Of a stretch of DNA of 64,000 bases, positions 13,872-25,066 are shown piece after piece; within the stretch, counting starts at the first letter, position 1, and every line of letters begins with the position of its first letter. Origin of the DNA: Dichomitus squalens LYAD-421 SS1 (lineage: Eukaryota; Basidiomycota; Agaricomycetes; Polyporales; Polyporaceae); contig NW_006766883.1 of NCBI RefSeq assembly GCF_000275845.1, forward strand, positions 2,721,522 through 2,785,521, written 5' to 3'. The notes under the pieces were generated by a model, which was not told the origin of the DNA, made no database searches, and saw only the letters and a program-made list of their open reading frames with translations. A program made the position numbers and the translations under genes.

Positions 13872-15618
13872 GACCCTTCTGTAGGACCCTGACCTTGTTT
13901 TCTCACTGTTCTCCTTGTGCACCACTGCTTCTCTGTATTACTAGCATCACAATTTAACGTGGTTGGCCATATTCAACTGGGACGACTGCTGACCATCTAC
14001 TGCGCACCGCGGTTGTCTGTCTCCGGCTTAAGCTTCTCCTGGCATCTCATCAAACCCAGCCACCGATAGGGGTAGGTAGCGCTGGTCGTGCTTCCGAAGG
14101 TTACGTTCTGCTCAAACGTTCTCCAAATTATTGACGTCCACGCCCGTTGTTGTGGGACTTTCGACGGACGGAACGGCTCCCCCTCCAGTCACAGGCGCAT
14201 CGGACATGATCTACATGTGTGCTTGACCAGGGCGCCGGGGGCGCGCTCGCGAGAGTGCTTCTATGCAAACACGCTAGGTCCCTCGCCGCTTGTTTGAAGT
14301 CCGGTGTTTGCGGGTAATATGAGTTTGCATGCGGTGGCAGGACGAGTCAGGGACGCCCGATCTTGATTCGTCTCGTATGTATCATGTATCTGCATGTCCT
14401 TTGTCCGCGTACTCACACCCTGTCACAAGGTCAATTTGTCAACTGCGACATCGTCTCAGTCCATGGCCACAGACCGCATTCGGCTACCGTTAGACTGCTA
14501 CATGCGTGTTTATAGGGCTACTGGTCTACGACCCTGAGCCAGGGGTAAGCAAGGCCCAGATACGACCATTGTGCTTCTGTTTACTTCTCATATCTCAGGG
14601 TCGGTCGTACGATGATCAGCAGGGCATTGGCATAAAACAAGTCGGCCATCTGGGCGACGCAAGTCGGTAGGTACCGAATGACTAGTGACTGCATATAGTA
14701 CTAAACACGCCGTGCGATCCCGCGTCCAATCCGGTTCCCCGCTCGACCATGTTTGTGTTCGTGCCTTGCAATCCAATATCAGCTCTCGTTCGCCTGCTAT
14801 CCGCCTTTGGGTGAATTTTCGTTCATATGTACGTACGTGTGAGCGAGATATCGTAACATGCGCTCATAAGTGGACAGTATGCATCCAGGAGTTCGTTGCC
14901 ACTATGCCATGCGCAATACTGCCGACGTCCAACTGATGAGATGCTAGTGATAGCGCTGTACGATGCGAATTTTGCATGACATGGCATCGAAGCCAGTTAC
15001 TTCGGCAGGCGCCACTACCCCCGCGGGAGAGATAGGCACGCAGAGGTTATCTTTTCCTCGGACGCGCGGGGCCATCTGGCATGATAGTGAAGTTTGCCTT
15101 GCATCTGTCGTAGACGGTATCTGCATACAGAATGGCGTAGGTACCCTGAACCTTGTTTCCGGTTCCGAGAGTTTGAGAGGCATTAAAATGAATGGGATTG
15201 CGTACGAGAAAGATCCTTCAGAATTGTAACCTTCAGCAAATATAAGTATTTCCACAAAGGCAAACTGCAGGGGCAACATTGGTACATGTGGACGACATCG
15301 GACTATGTACATAGACGCCGGCGGCGTCTCGCGCGCAGATCGCTTCCTGGGCTATCCAACGCTCTCGAGCTCCATACTCCACTCATCGCGAACCATCCTC
15401 GAATTACCTCTTGTACTGCCTGGATTGCCTATGAGGGAAGATCTGCGCGCTCAATTTTCGCCGTATGAACGCGCTACTACTCAGGCGGCCTAGGCAGTGA
15501 TCGTCTATCGCTTCCTGGATGATGGTGACGTGAAGCTCGGTCAGCGCATGGCGTCGTGACCGTCTGCCTCTTGTCAAGCAACAGCGACGTGGGCCTGGGT
15601 CATCTCAGAGGACGCAAG
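13872..15618. other. Gene-free stretch
   Basis: Only short frames with no domains occur, such as 14963-15229 (+) and the overlapping 14944-15312 (-). Composition is mixed and no repeat structure was noticed. It should contain the 3' flank of the fasciclin gene and the promoter of the next gene. Confidence 0.45.
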
Positions 15619-16904
15619 ATGCCCGGACAGAAACGAAGGATCAACGAGCTGACGGCCGTGGAGATCGACCCAATAGTGCAGTCGCTCGTACCTTTCGTCG
15701 CGGGGCTTGACCGGGACGATGAAAGCACTGCCGGAGTGGTCGAGGCGATCGAAAGCTTGTTCTCCAAACTTAAACGAGGCTCGGTGCGTGAATGATCCAC
15801 ATCCAATACCACGACGCCTTCTGGTCGATGTGCTTCCTGTACGGCCTATTTACGTGATTTGCACGAATCGCAGCGCGCACCCTCAATTGCTACCGTGTTG
15901 GATCTGCAGGAGCTGCGGATTTACCCCTACGGACTGGAATTCAAAGAGGATGCCGCGAAGGGCCTGGCACGCCAGCGAGGCGCGGAAGAAGTGGACAACA
16001 ACTTCCTAACTTTGGCTAACACGAAAGCACTGTTCAGACTCGTGCGTAAGCACATGTCGACTGCGGTACGTCTACGCTCGGCTTTCGGGGACCGCTTCAC
16101 GCGGATGCGGACAATGCAAGGGCTAACATATTTACCTCTCATGTCCATGGGCCCATCGCCAATGCAGTCACTTGCTGGATCCCGGATGCTAATCGATGTC
16201 ATATTCCTGCGACTGGCGTCCGTACTGAGCACCGATCAAGACAGCCTCTCAATCGTCTCAGACTGGACAGCCCTCAACACATCCCTTGATAGCAGGCATT
16301 CGCTCCAAGGCGTGATAGACTATCTCATCGCGAAGCGCCCCTCCAAGTACTCTGGTAGGATTACCCAGGTTGCTTGATTCGACTAGTGCTTACCTGCGAG
16401 CACGTTGCGGTTTCCAGGTCTCGTGTTGTCGGACCCGGTCGGGGCGCTCAATAGGCCGGACCTAGTTCACACCGGATCTTCGAACATCTACGAGGCTCGC
16501 ACGTCTTCTGAGCTCCAGTCTGGACTAACGCAGGCGGTCATGGCATCAGCGGCGTCCTGTCGTGAAACGCAGTACGTCTCTCGATCACAATGGCAGACAG
16601 ACATTCGCAGTTACGCTTACATGTGGTCGCAGCAAAGAGTGTGCGAGGGGTGCCGTCACGTGTGGTGATCGTTGGATATTCTTCGCATACCAAGCGCCTA
16701 AAGGAGGCGATTATGCCAAGTACGCTCGGACTGAGGTGCTAGATATTGGCAAGGACGCTGAGAACCTGGATCTGATCCTTGGTATTCTGGTTGATTGGGT
16801 ACGTTGTTTACACCCATCGGAAAACCTGTACGGTCTCACAAAAGTCTTCGCAGATCGAGAACTCAGAAGTGTTTGGACCTCAGAAATACTTCTACATCAT
16901 CTAG
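15619..16904 (+). CDS. PD-(D/E)XK nuclease-like hypothetical protein
   Basis: A multi-exon gene of a hypothetical family that I recall as common in Agaricomycetes, whose C-terminal half looks like a PD-(D/E)XK nuclease fold. Exons splice cleanly. MPGQKRRINELTAVEIDP opens the first. After an intron come RAPSIATVLDLQELRIYPYG and NNFLTLANTKALFRLVRKH. Then follow SLAGSRMLIDVIFLRLASVL, SLQGVIDYLIAKRPSKYSG, LVLSDPVGALNRPDLVH, SNIYEARTSSELQSGLTQA, and GDRWIFFAYQ with LDLILGILVDW. The putative catalytic set would be Asp in VIDY, Glu in YEAR and Gln in GLTQA; the usual Lys after Glu is Arg here. The last junctions (after 16560 and 16796) and the stop at 16902-16904 are less certain. Function is unknown; assignment rests on motif spacing, not on a search. 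Confidence 0.6.
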
Positions 16905-19900
16905 GGTCGACTATATTTGGATGACTACGGGAATGTCACATATCGCAATAGCTAGCAACAGCCTTAATATACCCTGGTAAGTCTCGTTCCGTCAATGCGA
17001 GTTGGTCGTAGGCTGAGAGTGCCTGAGATCGCATGTCCTTGTACGTTGGATGATGTCCAGATCGTGTCCAGATTGGTACGCATGTGGCAACGCAAGGCGG
17101 GCGAAGGACGAGAAGATGTACTAGTGCGGGGAAGACGCTCCTAATTGCCTGACGTCATCTGCGAGCTTACCACGGACCCGAAAGGAGACCGACGATCGTT
17201 TGTTGGTCTACCAGTCCTCTCCCTTCAGACTATCGCGGCCTGTGACGGTAGGCAGAGGGGGCCATACCGCGATGCCTTCGCAAGGCTTCGATCACCGCCA
17301 TCTCCGCCGCTTCTCGATTACAGGAACAGCTGCACAGGTTGGAATTCGTTCGCGTATGCGGATCAGACCACGGTCCCTGTTCACATCGTATCTTGAGGCT
17401 GATAACCATTCTTTGAACGTGGTCTCGCGACTTGACAGCCACAGCACGCTGTACCAATGAGGCCCGCTGCCAAATAATATGAAATCTTCGTTACGCTACT
17501 ATCAAGGCCCCGGAACGCAGTCTGGCACGACATCTTCACCCCGCTCCACCTCCGCTCTCACAGTCCCTCCTTCGACTGCTCCCTTGGTATTTATTCTTGC
17601 CTTCGCTGGCGATAAATCTTAGATTGCGAGAACAACGATCCTCCGACGAAGCGCATTCTCCTATTTTTTTCTCATCGACTCAGCGGTGGGGACGGGGAAC
17701 CCTTTGTGGCGGACGAACTAACGCAAACGAGCCATGCTGACGAGAGATCAGAACAGTGACAATTCGGTGCGCCACGGTCAGGCAGCATCATGGATATTCG
17801 GTCATGGGAGTGTCGCCTCCGTCCAATCGCGGCCGGCGACGTGTGCCAGACTTACAAGGTTCGTCAATGCCCCCTCATCTAAACATCTGAGCAGTTTGAC
17901 AAGTTTACACGGCGGAAAGCAGCGGGTCAACACCAGCCATTGCAGGCGTGGGAGATGTCATCTGAGCCTTCTAGTAAGTAGCTTGCTATCGTGGACCAGC
18001 ATGCCTCAGGCGCACAGATAATGCGACAGCCAATGAGGATTCAACAAGCATCACAGCCGTCTCCAGGGGTTACGCTTCCTTGAACATTCGCGCAGCGCTT
18101 CTTGCGTTCTTCTCATCTTCACTCTATACCAAGGTTTTCGTGATCATTCTGCATATCACCTCTTGAGGTGTATGAGGTCTGTGAACCGCGGACTGAGACC
18201 TGTTCTATTCGTGATTCCAACTTCCGCTGTATTGCGCTTAGTTTGGGCGCACGACGCCCTAGAGTCCTTTGTGTCCATATAGGGGTACTCATCCCCGCCA
18301 AATGGGCAGCACCCAGGATGCCATCCTGCTTAGCGCGCCGCCCGTTGGGCGTTATGTGGGAGTAGTATCGGCGTCAAGGGCGGCCGGGCGGCCTGCTTAC
18401 TACCTAATCTGCATCTTCGCCCCAGATCTCATTTCATGACCGAAAAGTCATCCGCACGCCAAACGAACCACTCGTGCGTCATATAACTCATGCTTCTATG
18501 TGGCAGGGTCCTGTAGGGTCCCGACCCTTAGTGCCCCCCGACTTCCCTGAACACGTCGAGGTTCTCGACTTTCAGCGCGCTAGAACCCCGTATCGTCATG
18601 ACTCTAACAGCCGTACGGACATGAGGCTTTGCTTCCGCTGCACCCGGTCCAATCCTACAACGGGCTCCGGTTTCCAATTGCGTCTGGTCTGAAGCCTGAC
18701 ATCAGCTGGCGAGGGCAATTGCGCCTCCCATCTCATCTAATGACATCTCAATTTGCGCGTGCACTGTTGAGTTTGCCAACTCAGCAATCGCGTGCTTGCT
18801 ATGACCACGCCTAACCCCTTTGAGGGGACAACAGCGTTTGTCACTGATTGCAGCAGCGAGCTGGAGTCCCTGTATCCCCTTCCTTGGACGAATGTTCTCA
18901 GGCGAGCTGCGCGCTGTGCGCAACCGAAGCACTATGGACTTTGTGCGGGTGGCTCCCTACTTACTCTCTCGACAGGCCACAACGCGACGACAGGAAAACG
19001 AATGAGGACATTGCAGACTCGTCTCTGGTGGGTGAGGGGCCATGCGAAAAGACTCGTTTGTGCTTCGACTCCTCTCTGTGGCGCCCCTACAACATACAGC
19101 TGACGACGTCGAGCGCAGACGCGGAACAATATGCGGTGCGATGCCCGGTCCGTAAGACGCCTTATGTTCTCTAACAAGAAGGAAACGCTCAATGTGACAT
19201 GGCGGGATCTGTATGTTCTGTGCTTGTGAAGATGATCCTGGGAATGATCACAGCTTCCGAAGCAGATCGGAGGTGTTGTCGTGCCGCTCCTACTCACCCT
19301 AGCTCCATCCCGTGATGTGTCTGCGCCCCAGACCTGTTCGAGAATCGAAATGAAGAGGTGCGTGTGCCATGTAATATCCTCCCTTCTGTCGGCTATAGCA
19401 GACGAGAGATGACTATCTGATATTCTCCTGATATTAGAAAGTGGCATTGCTACTTCGGCGAAACTGACATAGAATCCTGCGCGTCTCGGCTCGACTAACC
19501 CCGCACTTGCCGCCTTATGTCATTAAATCGCAAACTGCGGCCGGGATATTGACGTCCAGGCACCAGAATGGATCATTGTCCTCGGAAGCATATCAGCGAG
19601 CCGCCGGGCCTTCATGTCCCTGAGGGCAAGTGTTGGTGACAACAGCGTGAGACGGCCGCGAAAAGCGCATGACTGAGCGATGCGCATTGCGTAGGCCCGC
19701 CGCCATGCCGCTCGAAGTCAACCTCAGAGTTTATCGATGACTACATAGATGCCAGAAGATGCGGACGACGTAGCCGTGGCAGCACACACGCCACCGCTGC
19801 GTATAAGTACGTGTATCACTAACCTCCGCGGTGGATAATATGACGACGCATGACGAGCACTGTGAAAGCCTAGGGTTTCTGGGCAACGCATCTCCCTGTT

Positions 19901-22559
19901 GGCAGACGCACGTTCCTCCTCTGTCAAGATTGTGGCTCGTCGATACATGCAATGCGCAAGCAGTTTGACATCATGACTAACGTGGCACTCGGCTTGACTT
20001 GCGTTCGAACCCCTAAAGTGCCCGTGAGAAGCGGAAGAAGGACAGGGAGCCCCCTTCGTATATGTACACGATTTGAGGTGCGTGTCGCTTGTCTTGCGCG
20101 TGTCATATTCTCCATATGTCGAGAGATGTATGTCGTGACGCACGAGAGTGTGCGCGTATGTGATTACAAGTACTGATAACAAGCTCGAAGGCAGAGGCCC
20201 TGAGAACACCTGCGGAGTTGCGCCGGAATGTGTTGCGTTGCTGCCAGGAAAGGCAGGAACTAATACCGCTAGGCTGTTGACTTTCCCGCGATTCCGTCAA
20301 TTCACGCTTCTGCCGCCTAAGCGACGAGAGGTCCTGTGCCTCTCTCTCCTCATCCGGCCTCATAAAGAGACGATATCGGCAACTCCCTCAGCCACCACTC
20401 GCACAGGCCAGTGTCCGTGGCCTCTGCAGACCCTGTGATGGTCCTCGGCGCCCTTTCATATGATGTGCACGACGCACTTCTCCAACCAGCTTCTTCCGAT
20501 GTCTTGATCGTTCTGCTGCTGCTTCTGAATCGAATTTGTCAGACCCCTTCTGGGCCTTCTGAGAAGCCCCAAGATCCTGAAGATGGAGCACCGTGTACAC
20601 GGAGAGGGTAAGCACAAGCACATCCGCTACTTCCCGGCAGCCATACCCCCTTCATTCGCTGCGGCGGCCTATGTTCGAAGTTCCAGAACGTTTTCTGAAG
20701 TGCGTCTTCTTCCTCTCGTCCTCTCTGGTGTTCCTGCACGTTCTATGCATGATGGGCTTCCACTTCCTTTATTCCGCTTTCCACACGGTGTGGGAGGTGT
20801 CACAAGGAGCGTTGGTAGATCTCCTCGTCCCATCATATCCAATCTATCATCCGGTGCGTTGCGTGGCCGCTCTCTTCACGCATGGGTGCGGTACGGGTGA
20901 CCTACTACTGACTTTCGACAGCCAGCCGAACGACCTGTGTCCGCTGGCGGCTGGGAATGATTACGGATGCGTTCCCGCGCATAGTTTTGTAGGCTGTGAC
21001 GGGGTGATATGCCCTGTTATCACCGTAGGATTAGTAGCCATTGGGTCAAGCGTTTGTCACCTGATACGTGCGACTTGTAAAACCTCATCCATAATTTCGC
21101 CAAAGAGGTTGCAGCTGAGATGAGTGGAGACGAGAAGATGCGAAGCGCGCATTTGAGGGAACGCGTGCCCACCGGACGTCGATATGGGACGCTGCGTAGA
21201 CTGACACGTATGAGAGCCGGTATAAGATGAGGTAAGTAAGCGTCTCAATCGTGCCAGAGAGAGCTAAACATATCCAGCATCGAACAAAAATAAGTACAGG
21301 TCCGGGCATGATAAGAACAGAACATCCTTACTGCCAACGATTCCCAAAGTTGATCACTCATCAGTGAGCTTTCCACATTGATACCGGGCAAGCGCGATAG
21401 ATGAGGTATGTGTGCCCTGAGGTCACCAAGGAGGTCGGTCTGATGCTGCACGGTGGACGGAAGAGAAGAAAGACGGGAGCTTTGCTGTCGGCAGCTTGAT
21501 CAGCTGCCTCCAGCCCCGCCGATCAGGGTCAGATTTCCCGAAACGGTCTAGCGTCTCGATCGTCCGTGAGCTGGCGCCTGTGAAACTGCGGTCCGAAGCC
21601 GACGCCTGCGCGAGGGGCTGGTGTGGCTTGAACCGGCGACATGAGTGCCACAACTTGAAACCAACGTGCCTCACTTGGCACCCGACGAGGCCGCCGTAAA
21701 ATTGGCGGAACCTGGTGCGGGAAAGGTCAGTCAGCTCGCTCATGGAGAACGTACGAGAACGTTTGTTTACATACCGTACCGGCCTGCCTTCCGAACATCT
21801 AAATCCGCAAACCCGGGTCAAGTGCGGGAACAGAAGAGACGGCATTGACACGGGCGTGCCGGTGTTCTATGGAATCGTAGCCACGGGCATACGTTGTCCG
21901 TCAGCGCAGTGGCACAGCTGTCACCGTGTGTATCCGCCGCTGGACAATGGACCCTGAACAGGGATTCTAACATATCGGCTGAGATGATTCCGCATCCCGG
22001 GCTTGTGGCCTGAGAGAGAGCACTCGCCGCGCTTGGAGCGGCTCGAGTCCTGCATTGTTGAATATTCCACTCTGTTGGGTTTAAACGTACAGAGGAGTCA
22101 GGCCGGTGCGCTCCTTGAGCGTGTACAAGGGGGCCGAGCGCTGTTCATTCGGCCTGCCAGGGGCACCAGGAAGAAGCATGGTAGACACACCTTCAAGAAG
22201 CGTCCACCGCGGGCTGGAGTCTCTTCTTTCTGGGAAGGGGATGCGAAAAGGTGGGAGGGTGTCGCCTCGGTGGATTGAAGACATCCATTCGGAGCACTCA
22301 AGAGACCCAAGCTCACTGTAGCCTTGCAGCCGACTGGAGAGTTTCACTGCGCCCACCCAAAGAGTCATTGTGGACACCAATTCGAGGGTGGTTTGGGAAG
22401 ATCGGATAGAGTTAAACGCCCTCCGTCCCCATTCCGCATGTCACGCGACCTTACAGTTACTGTACAGGCCGTAGTTGAAGAGACCGAATACACAGACAGA
22501 GCAACTCCAATTTCTACCCTACATTATTCAGATTCAGACCGAACCTTGCCAGACAAAGT
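16905..22559. other. Long gene-poor region, part 1
   Basis: Over 5.6 kb no gene can be supported. Short frames lie on both strands with no recognisable domains. The longest are 18932-19447 (-), 19724-20209 (-) and 20593-21123 (+). The last contains hydrophobic runs (CVFFLSSSLVFLHVLC and VICPVITVGLVAIGSSVC), which might be membrane segments, but codon use is not convincing and no splice partners were found. No tandem repeat or clear transposon end was seen. Confidence 0.4.
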
Positions 22560-22824
22560 AAACCAGTGCTCACCTGTCAAAACACACGCCATCCCCAATG
22601 ACCGCATTGCTTATACGTACCGCACGCGGGCAGGGTGGAGTGATGCGCTTCCACCGACGTCGAACGCATAGCCTGGGCAAACACACAGGAGTGGCCCCAC
22701 CGCGTGCCATCCTGCGTCTTTCAAGCTCGACGCCGCCACCCTCGCCACATCGGTGCGATGTGCGGCTTCGCGTGCATCCGATTGGCTGCACACACTCTCT
22801 GCGCAACGTGAGCCCGGACGCCAC

Positions 22825-23160
22825 TGGCATCTGAATACAATAGCCGAAGAGCAGCCCCCCGTCGATGCAGGGGGCGTCGGTCATCTGACCGAGACGAAGC
22901 GCATCGAGGACGTCGAGGGCGTGCGTGCGCACCTTCTCGGCCTTCTCGTCTTCCGCGCACAGGCACGCGCGGGTCCAGATGGTGGCCTGCGGAGAGAAGT
23001 TGGGCGAGCGAAAGAGTGGCGAGCCCGAAGGCGGTCGGGGGTAGAGAGGGGACGAGGGAGCGAGGAGGCGATCTGGCGTCGCGACCTGCCAAGCCCAAGG
23101 TCACGCGCACGGCGTATTCGTGCCGAAGACGATTGGCCTTGGCCAACTGGGAGGGCGTTG
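22825..23160 (-). other. Coding-like exon pair of an unknown or decayed gene
   Basis: On the minus strand, an exon ending at 23105 (SQLAKANRLRHEYAVR) is followed by a GTGACC donor. An acceptor CCGCAG then leads into a 162-base exon at 22825-22986 (ATIWTRACLCAEDEKAEK, then THALDVLDALRLGQM and LLFGYCIQMP). Both are in phase 0 and the third codon positions are strongly C/G, as in the real genes here. No start, stop or family could be assigned, and upstream frames are interrupted. It may be the remnant of a longer gene, or part of a gene whose other exons I could not see. Confidence 0.35.
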
Positions 23161-24140
23161 AACTACACGAGGGCCTCTTGAATGGACGAGTCGGTGGGAT
23201 TCCTGTGGATGAATCTGTAAGCTAAGAAGCGCTAGCGCAGATCTAGATGACAACCAGGCAACGAAGTGTCGCAATAGAACTTGTGTGCCTCGCTGCCTAC
23301 TCAGTCTTGAGCAGCGCTTGCAAGTTCGCGTGAACATAGGACGGATAGATCCAACTCACAAGATTACACTGGTTACTGGTAGTATGACCTTGACACGTCG
23401 CAGATAGCCGGTAAGAGCGAAGACAGCTACCGTACTCGCCACCGAGCTGCGCGTGAACGCGGACGGCGCAACGTAACTTCGCGGATGCAAATTGCGCTGC
23501 CAAGCGGATGAATGGTCAACAGGCCTCAACAGAAGGCAACAGATTATTCTACCCCGACGTCCAGGGGCCCTTGACAGCCACCCCATCCCGAAGCCGTCGC
23601 GCGCATCGCTCGGCAGGCGACCTCTTCCAAATCTCGGGGTACCACCCATCACTCGCGGCAGCATATCGAAGCTAATTGGACTCTATTGACGGTTGCGTAG
23701 CGTTCAATCAGCGGCTGGTCCCTTGGTCACCGTAGCAGCAGAGTTCATGAACAGACGAGTTAGACCAGATTCGCGTCCGAAGCGACTGCGCGCTCGCCCG
23801 AAATCACGATTCCTGGGGCCAGAAGCCAGCGCCCGTATATCTATATCTAGTGCGTCAATACCAACCGCGAGCTAGCGTCCAGAAACAATCCGCGATTGCG
23901 CTACTGGCAATGAGCGTGCCTGAAAACATACCCACGCATACTCCGGGCGCCGACGTATTCGGAGTGGGGGGATCTGTGCGCATTGGCTCGTGGGCTCGAC
24001 GTATGCGCACGTACAACATAGGTCTCAATGTTGGGTCGTCTCCGTGGGCTCTGCGTTGCATGTTCGCCTCTCATGTGGGCCTGTAGCTCGCTCCCGTGTT
24101 GCGACCACGTCGTCACCGAGCACCGCGGACGTCGAACTAC

Positions 24141-24376
24141 GCCTATTCATGACCATTCTCAAGCAGAGCGGTCCTCTGCTCTGTACAACGTCCTGACGCC
24201 TTCGCGTGGAGCTCGGACGAGTGCTCATCTGGGCAGTAAAGCCCCCCACGCTGCCCATCGAACGCCTATCATGACCGATCTCAAGCAGCGCGGTCCTCTG
24301 CCCGTACAACGTCCTCCAGACATCGCGTCGAGCCGAGACGAGCAGTCGCAGGTGCTCATCCGGGCAGCAAAGGCCG
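24141..24376. repeat. Two-copy imperfect tandem duplication
   Basis: A unit starting GCCTATTCATGACC at 24141-24243 recurs, with substitutions and short insertions, at about 24264-24376. Shared blocks include TCAAGCAG, GCGGTCCTCTGC, GTACAACGTCCT and TGCTCATC. The period is about 123 bases. No third copy was recognised. Confidence 0.75.
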
Positions 24377-25023
24377 ACCTTCCACGCCCAAGTCCCAGCG
24401 CGATCGGCATCAAACATGCCTACTCGGGGCAACGCAGAGCCACTTCGGTTCCTAGATCGACGACGCAAAGCCTCCGAGCGAGAGTCTGACATGCCGGAAC
24501 GGACATTCGGATGCCGGATTGGATGGACGCTCGTACTGCAGCCCCCCCCCTCCTCCTCCCGCATCGGGGCGCCACAGCTGATGCGGTCAGCTGGGCGAGT
24601 GCGAGGAGGGGAGGGCACGGGCGTGCCAGGGAGCAGAGTCAGCTGGCCCCACAGCGAGCGAGCGAGCCAGCGAACCACACACTCCGCTGGAGGTTCTGCA
24701 ATACGAACACGGATGGCACGATCAAAGCCGGCGTTGCGGTAGGAAGAACAAGGGCGCAAGCGCCTCCTTCCTTCGTCTTCCTTCGTCCTTCGATCGAGGG
24801 GCGGGTGACGCCATGACGTCGGAACGCCCTTGCGGAAGCACGGGGGGAGGGGGGCTGCGTGCCCCGGGGCGCACGAGAAGCGTGGGAGGCGCGACGGCAC
24901 GGGTCAGCGGACACTCGGACGTGGGCTCGGAGGTGCAGGTGCTGTGTTGATAGCGGGTGCGGGTGGGAACGAGCACGGCGGATGACACCGCGAGGGGGGG
25001 CAGCAGGATAACAGGGCAATGAA

Positions 25024-25066
25024 GATGGATGGATGGATAGGACGGATAGGACGGATAGGATGGGAC
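25024..25066. repeat. Simple-sequence repeat (GGAT / GGATAGGAC units)
   Basis: Four GATG units run into three copies of GGATAGGAC-like units. It is a microsatellite inside the purine-rich tract. Confidence 0.85.

Noticed and set aside
18932..19447. 171-codon minus-strand frame
   Set aside because: No domain, no plausible codon bias and overlap with three plus-strand frames.
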